Of a stretch of DNA of 36,305 bases, positions 5,912-15,176 are shown piece by piece (within the stretch, counting starts at the first letter, position 1; each line of letters opens with the position of its first letter). Made by a program: the position numbers and the translations under genes. The notes under the pieces are model-generated. The model made no database searches. It saw nothing but the letters and a program-made list of their open reading frames with translations, and had not been told where the DNA came from. Origin of the DNA: CAYXEN01 sp964464035 (GTDB lineage: Bacteria > Krumholzibacteriota > Krumholzibacteriia > WVZY01); the NCBI GenBank assembly GCA_964464035.1, contig CAYXEN010000021.1, positions 1-36,305 of the forward strand, given 5' to 3'.

Positions 5912-8485
5912 TCACCTTATGAGGACGAGTTTCGCCCGAGCGGTTTCCCCGCCGGCCCTCACACGAAGAAAGTATACTCCCGATGACAGATACCTGCCTC
6001 CGTTATCGACGGCTTCCCACGGAATCACGTTGCCGCCCTCGCGAAGCCTCGCTCGCGCCCGGTAGACCTTTCTGCCCGAAGGATCGAAGACGGCTATCTC
6101 CGCCGGCTCTGCGCCCGGCGACTCTATGTGGAAACTGAAAGCACCCGAGGCGGGATTGGGATATATCGCGCTGATGGCCAGCCGGGGCGGACCGGAGGAG
6201 ACGGTGATGTCCTGTTGCCAGAGAAGCGACGAGCCTTCTCTGCGACGGACCTCGATACGGTAACGATATGTCCCGTCCCCGGGAGCGTCCTCCGCTGCGA
6301 CGAATGCCCTTCGCCCCGACGGAGTGATCTTCAACGGCACCTCGTGCAAGGCTCGATCGTCGAGATTCTCGGCCGTCATCGCCAGAACCTCGCTGTCGTA
6401 TCCTTCGATCTCACCATTGATCGTCACTCTCCCCGCCCGCGACGAATAGTCCATGCGCGCCACGGCGAGGGCGGGCACGATCGTATCGAACAGATCGAGG
6501 ACACCTCTCAAGAAATCCTCGCGGTTCGACGCTCCCTGGCCCGTCGAACCGCCGAGCATGACGGTCGCATAGATCCGCGTGGAATTGTTCGGTCCATGCG
6601 AGACGACTCCTCTCACCTTCCCGGCCTGATCGACGATCAGAGTGTCGGATGAAGGATCGGGGACCAAGGTCCCCACGCGATCGTCGGGAGCTCCCTTGTA
6701 ATCGTAATCAAAAGAGAAGACGTTCGGCAATACGTTCGCTTTCGTCGACCAGGAAGCCACGTTTCCGGCGGCGGCGGAGTCACCGGGCAGGAAGCTGCAC
6801 CCGAAGTATCCGAAGAACGCCGCTTCCTCGGGGGAGGGATTGCCTTGACCGGGATCGATCCATTCTCCCAGCCTCGTGCTCTCCAAGTAGACGTCCCGCC
6901 CCGCGTCCATGAAGCTCATCAACCGGGCGAGTTCGGACGAATCGAGGTTCACTCCGCCCGCCCCGAAGCCGCCGACGATGAAGATCGCGCCGCAGAGGCT
7001 GAGATCCGCGGGCAAACTGTCCGACAGGACGAATCGCACGGATTTCGCGCCCAGGGCCCGGTCGAAGGCCGCCTCTTCGCCGGCCGCGCGGTCGAACTCG
7101 TCGCCTGAACCGTCGAAAGGACGGTTGCAACCGTCGCGATCGAGCACCAGGACGTACGGCGAGGAAGGCAGGAGCGGGTGCGCGTGATAGACCGACGCTA
7201 TGTATTCGAAGATGGATCCCGTGCGACTCACCACGTTGGTTACCACGAGCAGAGAATCGCACTGCCGCCAATCGGGCAGCACGATCGTGTGTGGATCCCA
7301 TCCGACGGTCGCCGGATAATAATGATAATCGGTCGATATCCCGCCGCCTACGAATCTGGTGACCGACACTATCCACTCCGCGTCGGGATTGAGAACGATG
7401 TCCAGGCGAAGTGAATCCGAGCTGTGATCACCGAGGAAAGTCAGGTAGTTGCATGCCAGGGGACCCGGTCTTCGCCCCGTGAGGTAATTCTCCAGGGGCA
7501 GACACTTCGTGTCCTTCTCTATAGAGACTTCGGGATAGTTCATCCCCTCGCTGTAGAACTGAGGCCTGTACCTCGAACCGGTGAAATAGTTCCACAGGGT
7601 GAAAACGGCGAACTGATCGGACAGATTCGTCCCTCGGGCATTGAGCTCGGTATCGGTCGCATCGAGCGAGTTTCCCCCCAGGACGAGGCCGCATTGATCG
7701 AGGATATCGACGATTATTCCGTCTCCGAAATTCTCGCTGAGATACCTTGCCCAAATGACGTTGTGGTACAACCAGTTCATCAGCGGCGCCGCGGGCGAAG
7801 CGAAGAAGAGAGGGAGTTCCTCCAAGTAGCGATTGTTGTCGTCGTACACCCTGTCTTCGGCCCATACCGATATCATTTCATAGAACTTCACGTCCTCCCA
7901 TAGTTCGTACCCCATCTGGATCACGTGAAAGTACTCGTGCGCCACTACGACCGGAAGCGTGTACGACGACAAGCTGTCCACGATCTCTATGAATGAGGTC
8001 GCCGCTCCCTGGTAAGGAGGGTTGACCACCATCTGCTCGTAGAATGTGGCTCCGCGCCAGGCGACGGTGGCGTAGGGCACGACGTATATGTCGGTCCTGG
8101 AATCTCCCCCGTTCACCCCGTCAGACGGCGGGAAGACGCACTGCAGCGTATCTATGAGCACGCGGTAACTCTTCTCGGCCGCACCGAGAATGGACTGGGC
8201 GTATCCCGCAAGGCTGCTGTCGCCGTAATGCACCAGGAAATGAGTCGATCCGAGCATGTAGGGACCGTCGGCGGGCCGCGCCTGCAGCCGAGGCGACGCA
8301 ACCGGCCCCTCCGCTTCGCTCCCCGCCCATTCGAACGATCCGCAGAAGGCCGCTTCACCGGGCACCGAGGAAGCGCCGGGACTTCCGACGACTTCCCCCG
8401 GCGCAGCGTGGGCGGAAAAGGAAACCCAGGCGAAGAGGAGGGAGGGAATCAGCACGGCTGAAGAGATACTGGATATGAACTTCAT
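5912..8485 (-). CDS. Secreted MXAN_6640-type metalloprotease with a C-terminal sorting domain
   Basis: An 857-residue exported protein. The signal peptide is residues 1-28 (ending FSAHA|A). The region starting HFLVHYGDSSLAGYA (82-96) leads to the zinc-protease motif AHEYFHVIQ (H183, E184, H187), with VWAE (E210) as a possible third ligand. This matches the MXAN_6640 family of putative metalloproteases. The middle part (about 440-670) contains AIFIVGGFGAGGV and resembles a glutamine-amidotransferase-like fold. The C-terminus (about 770-857) begins AIYPNPASG and ends in a strand-rich GVYFLRVRAGG segment, the pattern of type A (FlgD-like) sorting domains of type IX cargo. It is monocistronic with its own promoter at 8520-8548. 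Little Shine-Dalgarno is seen before the ATG. No substrate can be named. Confidence 0.75.
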   Translation of the reverse strand: MKFISSISSAVLIPSLLFAWVSFSAHAAPGEVVGSPGASSVPGEAAFCGSFEWAGSEAEGPVASPRLQARPADGPYMLGSTHFLVHYGDSSLAGYAQSILGAAEKSYRVLIDTLQCVFPPSDGVNGGDSRTDIYVVPYATVAWRGATFYEQMVVNPPYQGAATSFIEIVDSLSSYTLPVVVAHEYFHVIQMGYELWEDVKFYEMISVWAEDRVYDDNNRYLEELPLFFASPAAPLMNWLYHNVIWARYLSENFGDGIIVDILDQCGLVLGGNSLDATDTELNARGTNLSDQFAVFTLWNYFTGSRYRPQFYSEGMNYPEVSIEKDTKCLPLENYLTGRRPGPLACNYLTFLGDHSSDSLRLDIVLNPDAEWIVSVTRFVGGGISTDYHYYPATVGWDPHTIVLPDWRQCDSLLVVTNVVSRTGSIFEYIASVYHAHPLLPSSPYVLVLDRDGCNRPFDGSGDEFDRAAGEEAAFDRALGAKSVRFVLSDSLPADLSLCGAIFIVGGFGAGGVNLDSSELARLMSFMDAGRDVYLESTRLGEWIDPGQGNPSPEEAAFFGYFGCSFLPGDSAAAGNVASWSTKANVLPNVFSFDYDYKGAPDDRVGTLVPDPSSDTLIVDQAGKVRGVVSHGPNNSTRIYATVMLGGSTGQGASNREDFLRGVLDLFDTIVPALAVARMDYSSRAGRVTINGEIEGYDSEVLAMTAENLDDRALHEVPLKITPSGRRAFVAAEDAPGDGTYRYRIEVRRREGSSLLWQQDITVSSGPPRLAISAIYPNPASGAFSFHIESPGAEPAEIAVFDPSGRKVYRARARLREGGNVIPWEAVDNGGRYLSSGVYFLRVRAGGETARAKLVLIR

Positions 8486-8519
8486 AAGCTAGGGTGGTTA
8501 AGTCATTTTCCGCATTATA

Positions 8520-8548
8520 ATTATAAGGGCTCGCACGCATTGGGTCAA
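8520..8548 (-). promoter_or_regulatory. Strong housekeeping-type promoter of the metalloprotease gene
   Basis: TTGACC (8548-8543), exactly 17 bases, then TATAAT (8525-8520) on the minus strand. A second TATAAT overlaps directly downstream (8519-8514). The start would be near 8513, giving a short leader of about 28 nt to the ATG at 8485. Confidence 0.75.
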
Positions 8549-8652
8549 CATCCATGTCATCCATGCGGAACCCGGCGGCCATCGGAAAAACGGAGGGGAA
8601 ATTCAAAGAGAGGGATCGAGGCGGGAAGCCTCTGCCTCGCAAGAGGTTAACG

Positions 8653-9999
8653 TCAGGACCCTGCCGACGTATATTTCTTTATCTTTTCCGCTATGTCACG
8701 AAATGCCACGTCCACCACGTACACGTCCTCGAAATAGCTCCTGGCCTTGTCTTCTTCGCCTATCTTCTCGTAGGCCAGGCCCAGCGTATAGAGGAGGCCG
8801 AGAGCCTCGCTGTTCTTGTTGCCCACTATCTCGAGCCCTTTCTCCAGCTGTTTTATGGCCAGCTGGGGTTGATCCTGTTTGAGGAAGCAAAGCCCGATCA
8901 TTTCGAGGCTCCGCACCTTGTAACTGTTCGACTTGGATGCCAGCTGGAATTCGTGGATCGCCTCGGGCAGCAGGTCCATTTCGAGGTAGGCCATCCCGAG
9001 ATCATAGTGGCTCCTGTGATCTCCTTCATCGATTGCATCCTTGATCTCGCATTTGAACTCGTCGACGATCTTGGATACGTGAACCCCTCCGCCCTTCGAA
9101 TCGTCGTCTCCTGCTTCTCCGGGGCCGGAGGATGGAGCAGGTGTATCCATCCCGCTCTTGAGTTCGATGGTGCCTCCGGAACCCTTCGATCCATCGCTTC
9201 CTGCACTCGAAGGAGATTGCGCTGCAGCCGATTCGCCTGGATCCCGAACCCGCTTGTCCAGTTCTATGTCGTGGTACCCGAAGGTTCCGGGAGCTGAATG
9301 AGTCGAATCGCCCCCTTTGTGCCCTGCCGTCGCACCGGCTTCGGCCGCATCGGCTTCTTCTCCCGCTTCCGCTGCCGCCGATTCCGCCAGGGACGCATCG
9401 TCGTATCCAAGAACTTTGAGCTTCACCTGGGCGTCCTTGAGGATTTCCGCTTCTCCCGTCTTCTTGCAGTGAGCGCAAAGCCGCATGAGCATCTTGGCCC
9501 CGTCTTCCCTGAACTCCCACTTGAGAAGGTAGTCGGACGCCTTGACGAGGATGGGAGTACTCTCCGGTACTTCCTCGACCACGGCCATCACCTTCTCCTT
9601 GAGAATCCCCGGCTCCAGGTGCACATCGAGGATGAGCTTTTCGAGATAAGAAGTGAAATAGGATATCGCTTCCTTCGCCAGTCCCTGGGACTTGCGCAAC
9701 TGGCCCAATCGAAAGAGAATGTCGGTCTGGTTCGGACTCAAGCGGAGGATCTTCTTGCAAACGGCGATGGCGTTGTTGTAGAGACTCACGCGCGAATAGG
9801 CTTCGACCGCGGCTTCGAAGCTCTTCAAGGCATCGTGCTTGTTCCCCGTTTTCAGATACAGGTCCCCGAGTTCGTTGAAAAGGTTGGGATTGTGCTTGTC
9901 CAGTTCGACAAGGCGATTGTACTCATTGATTGCCTTGGCCCATTCTCTCTTGCGAACATACTCGAGGGCTTTCTTCCTGACAGTGTTTGCCTTTACCAA
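8653..9999 (-). CDS. TPR-repeat protein with a disordered middle
   Basis: A 448-residue protein without a signal peptide, so probably cytoplasmic. The N-terminal half (about 5-205) and the C-terminal part (about 310-445) carry tetratricopeptide repeats, for example AINEYNRLVELDKHNPNLFN and AIHEFQLASKSN. They are joined by a low-complexity Ala/Gly/Ser/Asp-rich linker (about 205-310), which is probably flexible. TPR proteins act as scaffolds; no partner can be inferred. The start is TTG at 9999 with GGAGG seven bases upstream, inside the end of hutI, whose stop it overlaps by 7 nt, so translation is likely coupled. Function is unrelated to histidine use as far as can be seen. Confidence 0.8.
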   Translation of the reverse strand: MVKANTVRKKALEYVRKREWAKAINEYNRLVELDKHNPNLFNELGDLYLKTGNKHDALKSFEAAVEAYSRVSLYNNAIAVCKKILRLSPNQTDILFRLGQLRKSQGLAKEAISYFTSYLEKLILDVHLEPGILKEKVMAVVEEVPESTPILVKASDYLLKWEFREDGAKMLMRLCAHCKKTGEAEILKDAQVKLKVLGYDDASLAESAAAEAGEEADAAEAGATAGHKGGDSTHSAPGTFGYHDIELDKRVRDPGESAAAQSPSSAGSDGSKGSGGTIELKSGMDTPAPSSGPGEAGDDDSKGGGVHVSKIVDEFKCEIKDAIDEGDHRSHYDLGMAYLEMDLLPEAIHEFQLASKSNSYKVRSLEMIGLCFLKQDQPQLAIKQLEKGLEIVGNKNSEALGLLYTLGLAYEKIGEEDKARSYFEDVYVVDVAFRDIAEKIKKYTSAGS

Positions 10000-11285
10000 C
10001 TCTGCGCCTCCGAGCTATTCCTTGCTCTCCACTCTCTTCCCGCTATGAACACCCTGCGTACGGGATTTATTCCGAACCTGTAAGGTATCTCCCTGAAATC
10101 GCCTGCATCGAGTACGATGAAATCCGCTCTCTTGCCCGGTTCCAGACTTCCCACGACGTCTTCCCGGCCCAGGACGCATGCTGCGTTGTACGTCGAGGCG
10201 GTTATCGCCTCGGCCGGCGACATCCCCATGTGCGAGCATGCAATCGCCAGCATCATGGGCATCGACTCGCTCGGCGAGCTTCCGGGATTGAAATCGGACG
10301 CGATTGCTATTGCCACGCCGGATTCTATCATCCGCCTCGCCCTTGCGAAATCCAGAGACGGCAGTCCGAAACTGGTTCCCGGCAACAGAACGGCGATCAC
10401 ATCCGATGCAGCCAGTTTCCTCATCCCACTGTCATTGATCTTGGTGAGATGGTCGGCGCTTACGGCCCCCACTTCGACGGCCAGCTCGGCCGAGCCGGTG
10501 TCATGTATCTCGTCCGCATGCAACCTGACCTTGAGACCGGCCGCAAGTCCCGCCCGCAATATTCGTTCCGCTTCATGGACCTCGAAGACACCTTTTTCCG
10601 AAAACACGTCTATGAACTCGGCGAGCCCGTTTTCGACGACCGCCGGAATCATCTCGTTGACAATCAAGTCGATATACTCGTCCTTCCTTCCTCTGTACTC
10701 CGGCGGAACCGAGTGCGCCCCCAGGAAAGTGGGCACTATGAGCAGAGGATATTCCCCCGCCAGGGCTTTGATTACGCGCAATTGCTTCAACTCGTTCTTG
10801 AGGTCCAAGCCGTAACCACTTTTTATTTCAAGTGTTGTGGTTCCATAGGCAATGCAGCCTTCCACCCTCCGCGAGCTTCTCGCAAAAAGCTCTTCCTCGC
10901 TCATCGATCGCAAATCCAAGACGCTTTTTGCGATACCCCCGCCTCTCGCGGCTATCTCCTCGTACGAGGTTCCGAGCACCCTCCACTCGTATTCCTCCAC
11001 CCTGTAGTCGGCGAAAACCGTGTGTGTGTGGCAATCCACGAAACCCGGCATCACCAGGGAGCCGTTCGCGTCGACGTCGATACCGCCCCGGGCGAGATCG
11101 ACCGCGGAAAGAACATCTTCTTCCCTCCCGACGGCGACGATTTTTCCGTCCGCGCAGGCGATCGCTCCGCCGGATACTATGCCTAGTTTTTCGAGAGATT
11201 CTCCCCGCCTCGGGCCTGGTTCATTCGAAGCGAGGGTGACGAGTTGACCGATATTGTGAAGCAGAAGTTCGGCTTCCCGTTTCAA
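9993..11285 (-). CDS. hutI: Imidazolonepropionase
   Basis: HutI hydrolyses 4-imidazolone-5-propanoate to N-formimino-L-glutamate, the third step of histidine breakdown, in the cytoplasm. The 430-residue length is normal. Amidohydrolase metal ligands are visible: H86 and H88 in DCHTHTVFADYR, H256 in RLHADEIHDTGSA, and D331 in ASDFNPGSSPSES. The family stretch IKSGYGLDLKNELKQLRVI is intact. The start is TTG at 11285 with GAGGAG five bases upstream. It follows hutU by 67 nt and is followed by an overlapping TPR gene. No hutH or formiminoglutamate hydrolase is in the window, so the pathway must be completed elsewhere. Confidence 0.95.
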   Translation of the reverse strand: MKREAELLLHNIGQLVTLASNEPGPRRGESLEKLGIVSGGAIACADGKIVAVGREEDVLSAVDLARGGIDVDANGSLVMPGFVDCHTHTVFADYRVEEYEWRVLGTSYEEIAARGGGIAKSVLDLRSMSEEELFARSSRRVEGCIAYGTTTLEIKSGYGLDLKNELKQLRVIKALAGEYPLLIVPTFLGAHSVPPEYRGRKDEYIDLIVNEMIPAVVENGLAEFIDVFSEKGVFEVHEAERILRAGLAAGLKVRLHADEIHDTGSAELAVEVGAVSADHLTKINDSGMRKLAASDVIAVLLPGTSFGLPSLDFARARRMIESGVAIAIASDFNPGSSPSESMPMMLAIACSHMGMSPAEAITASTYNAACVLGREDVVGSLEPGKRADFIVLDAGDFREIPYRFGINPVRRVFIAGREWRARNSSEAQSW

Positions 11286-11352
11286 CGCAGCTCCTCGGTA
11301 AGTGATATCGAACTGATGTCAGTCATGGATTTCATGCCGGTGATGTCGCTGG

Positions 11353-13020
11353 TCAGCTCTTAAGAAACGGGATCTTCAAACCGTGTTTCTTGGCGGCTTC
11401 TTCGGCTGTTTCATAGCCCGCATCGACGTGTCTTGCAATCCCTATGCCAGGGTCACATGTGAGGCAACGCTCCAGCTTGGCCGCTCCTCCGGGCGTTCCG
11501 TCGGCCAGCACTGCGAGCCCGGCATGAATGGAAAGCCCCATGCCGACGCCGCCGCCGTGGTGCACGGATACCCACGCGGCTCCGTTCACCGCGTTGAGCA
11601 GAGCGTTGAGGATAGGCCAGTCCGCGACGGCGTCGCTTCCGTCCTTCATCCCTTCGGTCTCGCGGTAGGGGCTGGCCACGGATCCGCTGTCCAAATGGTC
11701 ACGCCCGATCACGATCGGCGCGGAGATTTTTCCCTTGCGAACGAGTTCGTTCAAAGCGAGACCGAACTGTGCCCTCTCTCCGTAACCGAGCCAGCATATC
11801 CTCGCCGGCAAGCCCTGAAACGCGACCTTTTCCCTGGCCAGGCGAATCCATCTCTGCAAGGCTTCCCTGGCGGGAAACAGTTCGGTGATCAGATCGTCGG
11901 TGGCATGAATGTCCGCGGGATCACCCGAGAGCGCTATCCACCGGAAAGGCCCCTTGCCCTCGCAGAAGAGAGGTCTTATGAAGGCGGGCACGAAACCGGG
12001 GAAGGCGAAGGCTTCTTCGTAGCCGGCTTTCTCGGCCTGGCCCCTGATGTTGTTGCCGTAGTCGAAGACCACCGCCCCCCTCTCCTTGAATCCCACCATT
12101 GCGCGCACGTGCTTCACGATGGACTCGTAGGCGCGGGACATGTACTCATCCGGGTTCTTGCCGCGAAGTTCCCCTGCTTCCTCGATCGTCAAGCCTTCCG
12201 GAATGTATCCGTTCAACGCATCGTGCGCGGAGGTCTGGTCCGTCACGATATCGATATCGACTCCCCTGGCGAGGAGCTCCGTGAACACAGTCGCCGCGTT
12301 ACCCACCAGGCCGATCGAGAGAGGCTTTGCCTTCTTTTTCGCATCGAGAGCGAGTTGCAAAGCCTCTTCGAGATCATCGGTGGAGACGTCGAGATATTTC
12401 GTCGCGATGCGCTTTTCGATACGCGCGGGATTCACTTCGACGGCGAGGCAAACACCCTCGTTCATCGTCACGGCGAGGGGCTGGGCTCCACCCATCCCAC
12501 CGAGGCCTCCGGTGAGCACGAGTTTGCCCCTCAGCGAAGAAGAAAAATGCTTCTCCGCGCACGCGGCGAAGGTCTCGTAGGTTCCCTGCAGAATCCCCTG
12601 GGTGCCGATGTACATCCAGCTTCCCGCCGTCATCTGGCCGTACATCATGAGCCCCTTCGATTCCAACTCCCAGAAGTGCTCCCAAGTCGCCCACTTGGGC
12701 ACCAGGAGCGAATTCGCTATGAGCACCCGGGGCGCTCCCTCGTGCGTCTTGAAAACGCCCACCGGTTTGCCGGATTGAACGAGGAGCGTCTCGTCGTTTG
12801 CAAGCGTACGCAACTCGTTGACGATCGCCTCGAAAGCCTCCCAGTTCCTCGCCGCCTTGCCCCTGCCGCCGTATACTACGAGATTCTTCGGATCTTCTCC
12901 CACATCCGGGTCGAGATTGTTGCAGAGCATGCGCAGGGCGGCTTCCTGCCCCCACCCCTTGCACTGGATCTTCGACCCCCGCGGAGCTCTTATCGATCTT
13001 GACTCAATGTCGATTGCCAT
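11353..13020 (-). CDS. hutU: Urocanate hydratase
   Basis: HutU adds water to urocanate to give imidazolonepropionate, using tightly bound NAD+ as an electrophile. The protein has 555 residues, as expected. Recognisable features are NLVVYGGRGKAARNW near 46-60, the Gly-rich LTGGLGGMGGAQP near 169-181, and the active-site cysteine C409 in ARICWLGYGERAQFG, which aligns with Cys410 of the Pseudomonas enzyme. SVHHGGGVGMG near the C-terminus is also conserved. The ATG at 13020 has AAGGAG eight bases upstream. It lies 36 nt behind the DinG-type helicase gene and just ahead of hutI, which carries out the next step. Confidence 0.97.
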   Translation of the reverse strand: MAIDIESRSIRAPRGSKIQCKGWGQEAALRMLCNNLDPDVGEDPKNLVVYGGRGKAARNWEAFEAIVNELRTLANDETLLVQSGKPVGVFKTHEGAPRVLIANSLLVPKWATWEHFWELESKGLMMYGQMTAGSWMYIGTQGILQGTYETFAACAEKHFSSSLRGKLVLTGGLGGMGGAQPLAVTMNEGVCLAVEVNPARIEKRIATKYLDVSTDDLEEALQLALDAKKKAKPLSIGLVGNAATVFTELLARGVDIDIVTDQTSAHDALNGYIPEGLTIEEAGELRGKNPDEYMSRAYESIVKHVRAMVGFKERGAVVFDYGNNIRGQAEKAGYEEAFAFPGFVPAFIRPLFCEGKGPFRWIALSGDPADIHATDDLITELFPAREALQRWIRLAREKVAFQGLPARICWLGYGERAQFGLALNELVRKGKISAPIVIGRDHLDSGSVASPYRETEGMKDGSDAVADWPILNALLNAVNGAAWVSVHHGGGVGMGLSIHAGLAVLADGTPGGAAKLERCLTCDPGIGIARHVDAGYETAEEAAKKHGLKIPFLKS

Positions 13021-13056
13021 CTCTCATCTCCTTGCATGCTTGCCTCGTTCCTTTTC

Positions 13057-15174
13057 TCATTGTTCCGGCCCGCCCGTTTGCCCGCCGGCGAACGCTTCGA
13101 GCGTTTCCGAAACCAGGCTTTCGATGTCCCCGCAACACTTCACGTCCCCTCTCACGGCGTCGAGGAAAACCCGCCCGTATGTCCTGTCGGCCAGCCGGGA
13201 ATCCAATATTATCACCACCCCCCTGTCCCTGCCAGTGCGAATTAGGCGGCCCGCGCCCTGCTTGAACTTGAGAACGGCGTCGGGAAGAAAGAGCTTGGCA
13301 AAGGGGTCTTCACCGATCTTTCGCATGCGTTGCGCGCGGGCCTCGACTATGGGATCGCTCGGCACCAGAAAGGGCATCTTCGCTATCACCACGATCTCGA
13401 GAAGTTCACCGGGGAAATCCACCCCTTCCCAGAACGATGCAAGGCCCAGAAGGACTCTTCCCCGGGAGGACCTGAACTTGCCGACCAGGGCTTCCTTGCT
13501 CGACGTCTCCTTCTGGACCAGAACCTCGTCACCGTCCAATCCCATCTCCGCCAAGCGGGAGGCTATACCCTCGAGCTGCCGGTGTGACGTGCACAGAACC
13601 AGGATGCTTCTTCGAACTGTCGCCGCGAGTGACGCCACCAACCGCGCGGCGGCGCCGTGGAACGCCGCCCCGGAGGGGGGAGGCATGTTCGAGGCGAGGA
13701 GAACCTTCATCTGACGCTCCAGATCGAACGGGCTCTCGAACACCCTGGTCTCCACCCGCTCCACGTCGACGAGACCGTTGCTCTCCAAGGTGAAAGAGAA
13801 GTCTCCATCGGTCGAAAGCGTGGCGGAAGTCATGATGATCGCCGCCGGGCACTCCTCCAGGTATGCGCCCAGCTGAGCGCTCACGTCACAGGGGGCCGCC
13901 GTGAGTTCGGCGGCAGCGCTCGGAGATCGGCTCTTGGCGAAGAAGACGTAGTCCTCGTCGGATGCCGATGTGACGAAGGAGAAGGTCTCGGCGAGTTCCG
14001 CGGCGGCATCCCGGAAGGTCGACAACATGCGGGCCGATTGGTTCTCATCCTCGTTTTCGTCCTCGAAAAGAACCGCCATCCTTCCGAGCATGGAAACGAG
14101 CCGGTACAGCTCTTCCTCCACGGGCCCGATCTCGTCTTCCACCGCGGCCAGGAGCTTCGATCCCTCGTAATATACGAACGAACGACCATAAGGGACGTCC
14201 CGGTCCTTACCCCCTTCGGCCTCGCCCAGGGCCCACGCGACCTTCGAGATCCGCATCAACAGCTCGTCGCACGCATCCCTCGCCGACTTGAGACCATCGG
14301 CGAAACTCTTCCAGAGCGATTCGATCTCGCCGGCGGCTTCCGGGTGTTTCGCCAGGGCCATGGCCCTTGTGTAGGCGATCACTTCGTGCATGAAGGAGGG
14401 GAACACGCTTCTCTCGCTCCCCTGGAGGGACCGGTCGGTGAAGCGCAGGGTGAGATGGTTCAACGCGGCTTCGCTCAGATGATGAGCCTCGTCCACGATC
14501 AGTACGTCGTAGTCCCCCAGGGCCGAGGCCCTTGACCCGAGATAAGAGAACAGCAGGGCATGGTTGATGAAAACCATGTCCGCGGCGAGAGCCCTGCTCC
14601 TCGCCCGAAAGAGGAAACATTCCCGCCTCTCGCTGCAACCCGTGCAGGCCGCGTCGCTGGCCGGGCAGGTGATGGCGCCCTTCAGCATTCCAAGGGCGTC
14701 GATCGACGGGACGTTGTCGATTATCCCATCCTCATCGTCCAGTATCCTCGCAAGTATCTCCGCTTGGGCGTCCCGCTTGAACTCTCCCTTCTCGAGTGCC
14801 GCCCGAACCGCCAGGCGGCACGCGTAATTCGACCTGCCCATGAGAACGGCCCCCTTGACGCTGGTCCCGACGGCTCGGAGAGCCAGGTCCAGATCCTTGT
14901 TCACCAGCTGGTTCTGGAGGGCCTTGGTGTGGGTCGTTATCACGGCGCGGGATCCTCCCTTGCTGCAATGAATCACGGTTGGAACGAGGTAGGCGAGGCT
15001 CTTGCCCAGGCCCGTACCGGCCTCCATCACCCCGATACCGCTGCGGGCCAGGGTTTCACCCACGGCGAGCGCCATATCGACCTGTGCTTCCCTCCTTTCG
15101 TAAGAATCCCCCAGCAGGGAGGGGAGGCGATCGTCGAAGGCTCGTCTTATCTTGAGCTCCATGGATCCCGCCAT
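13057..15174 (-). CDS. DinG/YoaA-family Fe-S helicase
   Basis: A superfamily 2, XPD-like 5'-3' DNA helicase of 705 residues, acting on forked or damaged DNA or R-loops. Numbering from ATG 15174: Walker A GTGLGKS at 53-59, DEAH at 228-231, and motif VI QGAGRLIRTGRDRG near the C-terminus. Cysteines placed as [4Fe-4S] ligands are C119 (in RSNYAC) and the cluster C170, C177, C180, C186, of which three would complete the site. No exonuclease domain precedes the helicase, unlike Gram-positive DinG. The ATG at 15174 lies 2 nt after the Omp85 stop; a TTG (15180) and a later ATG (15162) are alternative starts. Whether it serves as DinG or YoaA cannot be told. Confidence 0.92.
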   Translation of the reverse strand: MAGSMELKIRRAFDDRLPSLLGDSYERREAQVDMALAVGETLARSGIGVMEAGTGLGKSLAYLVPTVIHCSKGGSRAVITTHTKALQNQLVNKDLDLALRAVGTSVKGAVLMGRSNYACRLAVRAALEKGEFKRDAQAEILARILDDEDGIIDNVPSIDALGMLKGAITCPASDAACTGCSERRECFLFRARSRALAADMVFINHALLFSYLGSRASALGDYDVLIVDEAHHLSEAALNHLTLRFTDRSLQGSERSVFPSFMHEVIAYTRAMALAKHPEAAGEIESLWKSFADGLKSARDACDELLMRISKVAWALGEAEGGKDRDVPYGRSFVYYEGSKLLAAVEDEIGPVEEELYRLVSMLGRMAVLFEDENEDENQSARMLSTFRDAAAELAETFSFVTSASDEDYVFFAKSRSPSAAAELTAAPCDVSAQLGAYLEECPAAIIMTSATLSTDGDFSFTLESNGLVDVERVETRVFESPFDLERQMKVLLASNMPPPSGAAFHGAAARLVASLAATVRRSILVLCTSHRQLEGIASRLAEMGLDGDEVLVQKETSSKEALVGKFRSSRGRVLLGLASFWEGVDFPGELLEIVVIAKMPFLVPSDPIVEARAQRMRKIGEDPFAKLFLPDAVLKFKQGAGRLIRTGRDRGVVIILDSRLADRTYGRVFLDAVRGDVKCCGDIESLVSETLEAFAGGQTGGPEQ

Positions 15175-15176
15175 GA

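Noticed and set aside
11383..13002. A 539-codon plus-strand frame opposite hutU
   Set aside because: It mirrors the hutU codons; hutU has an intact active site and ribosome binding site.
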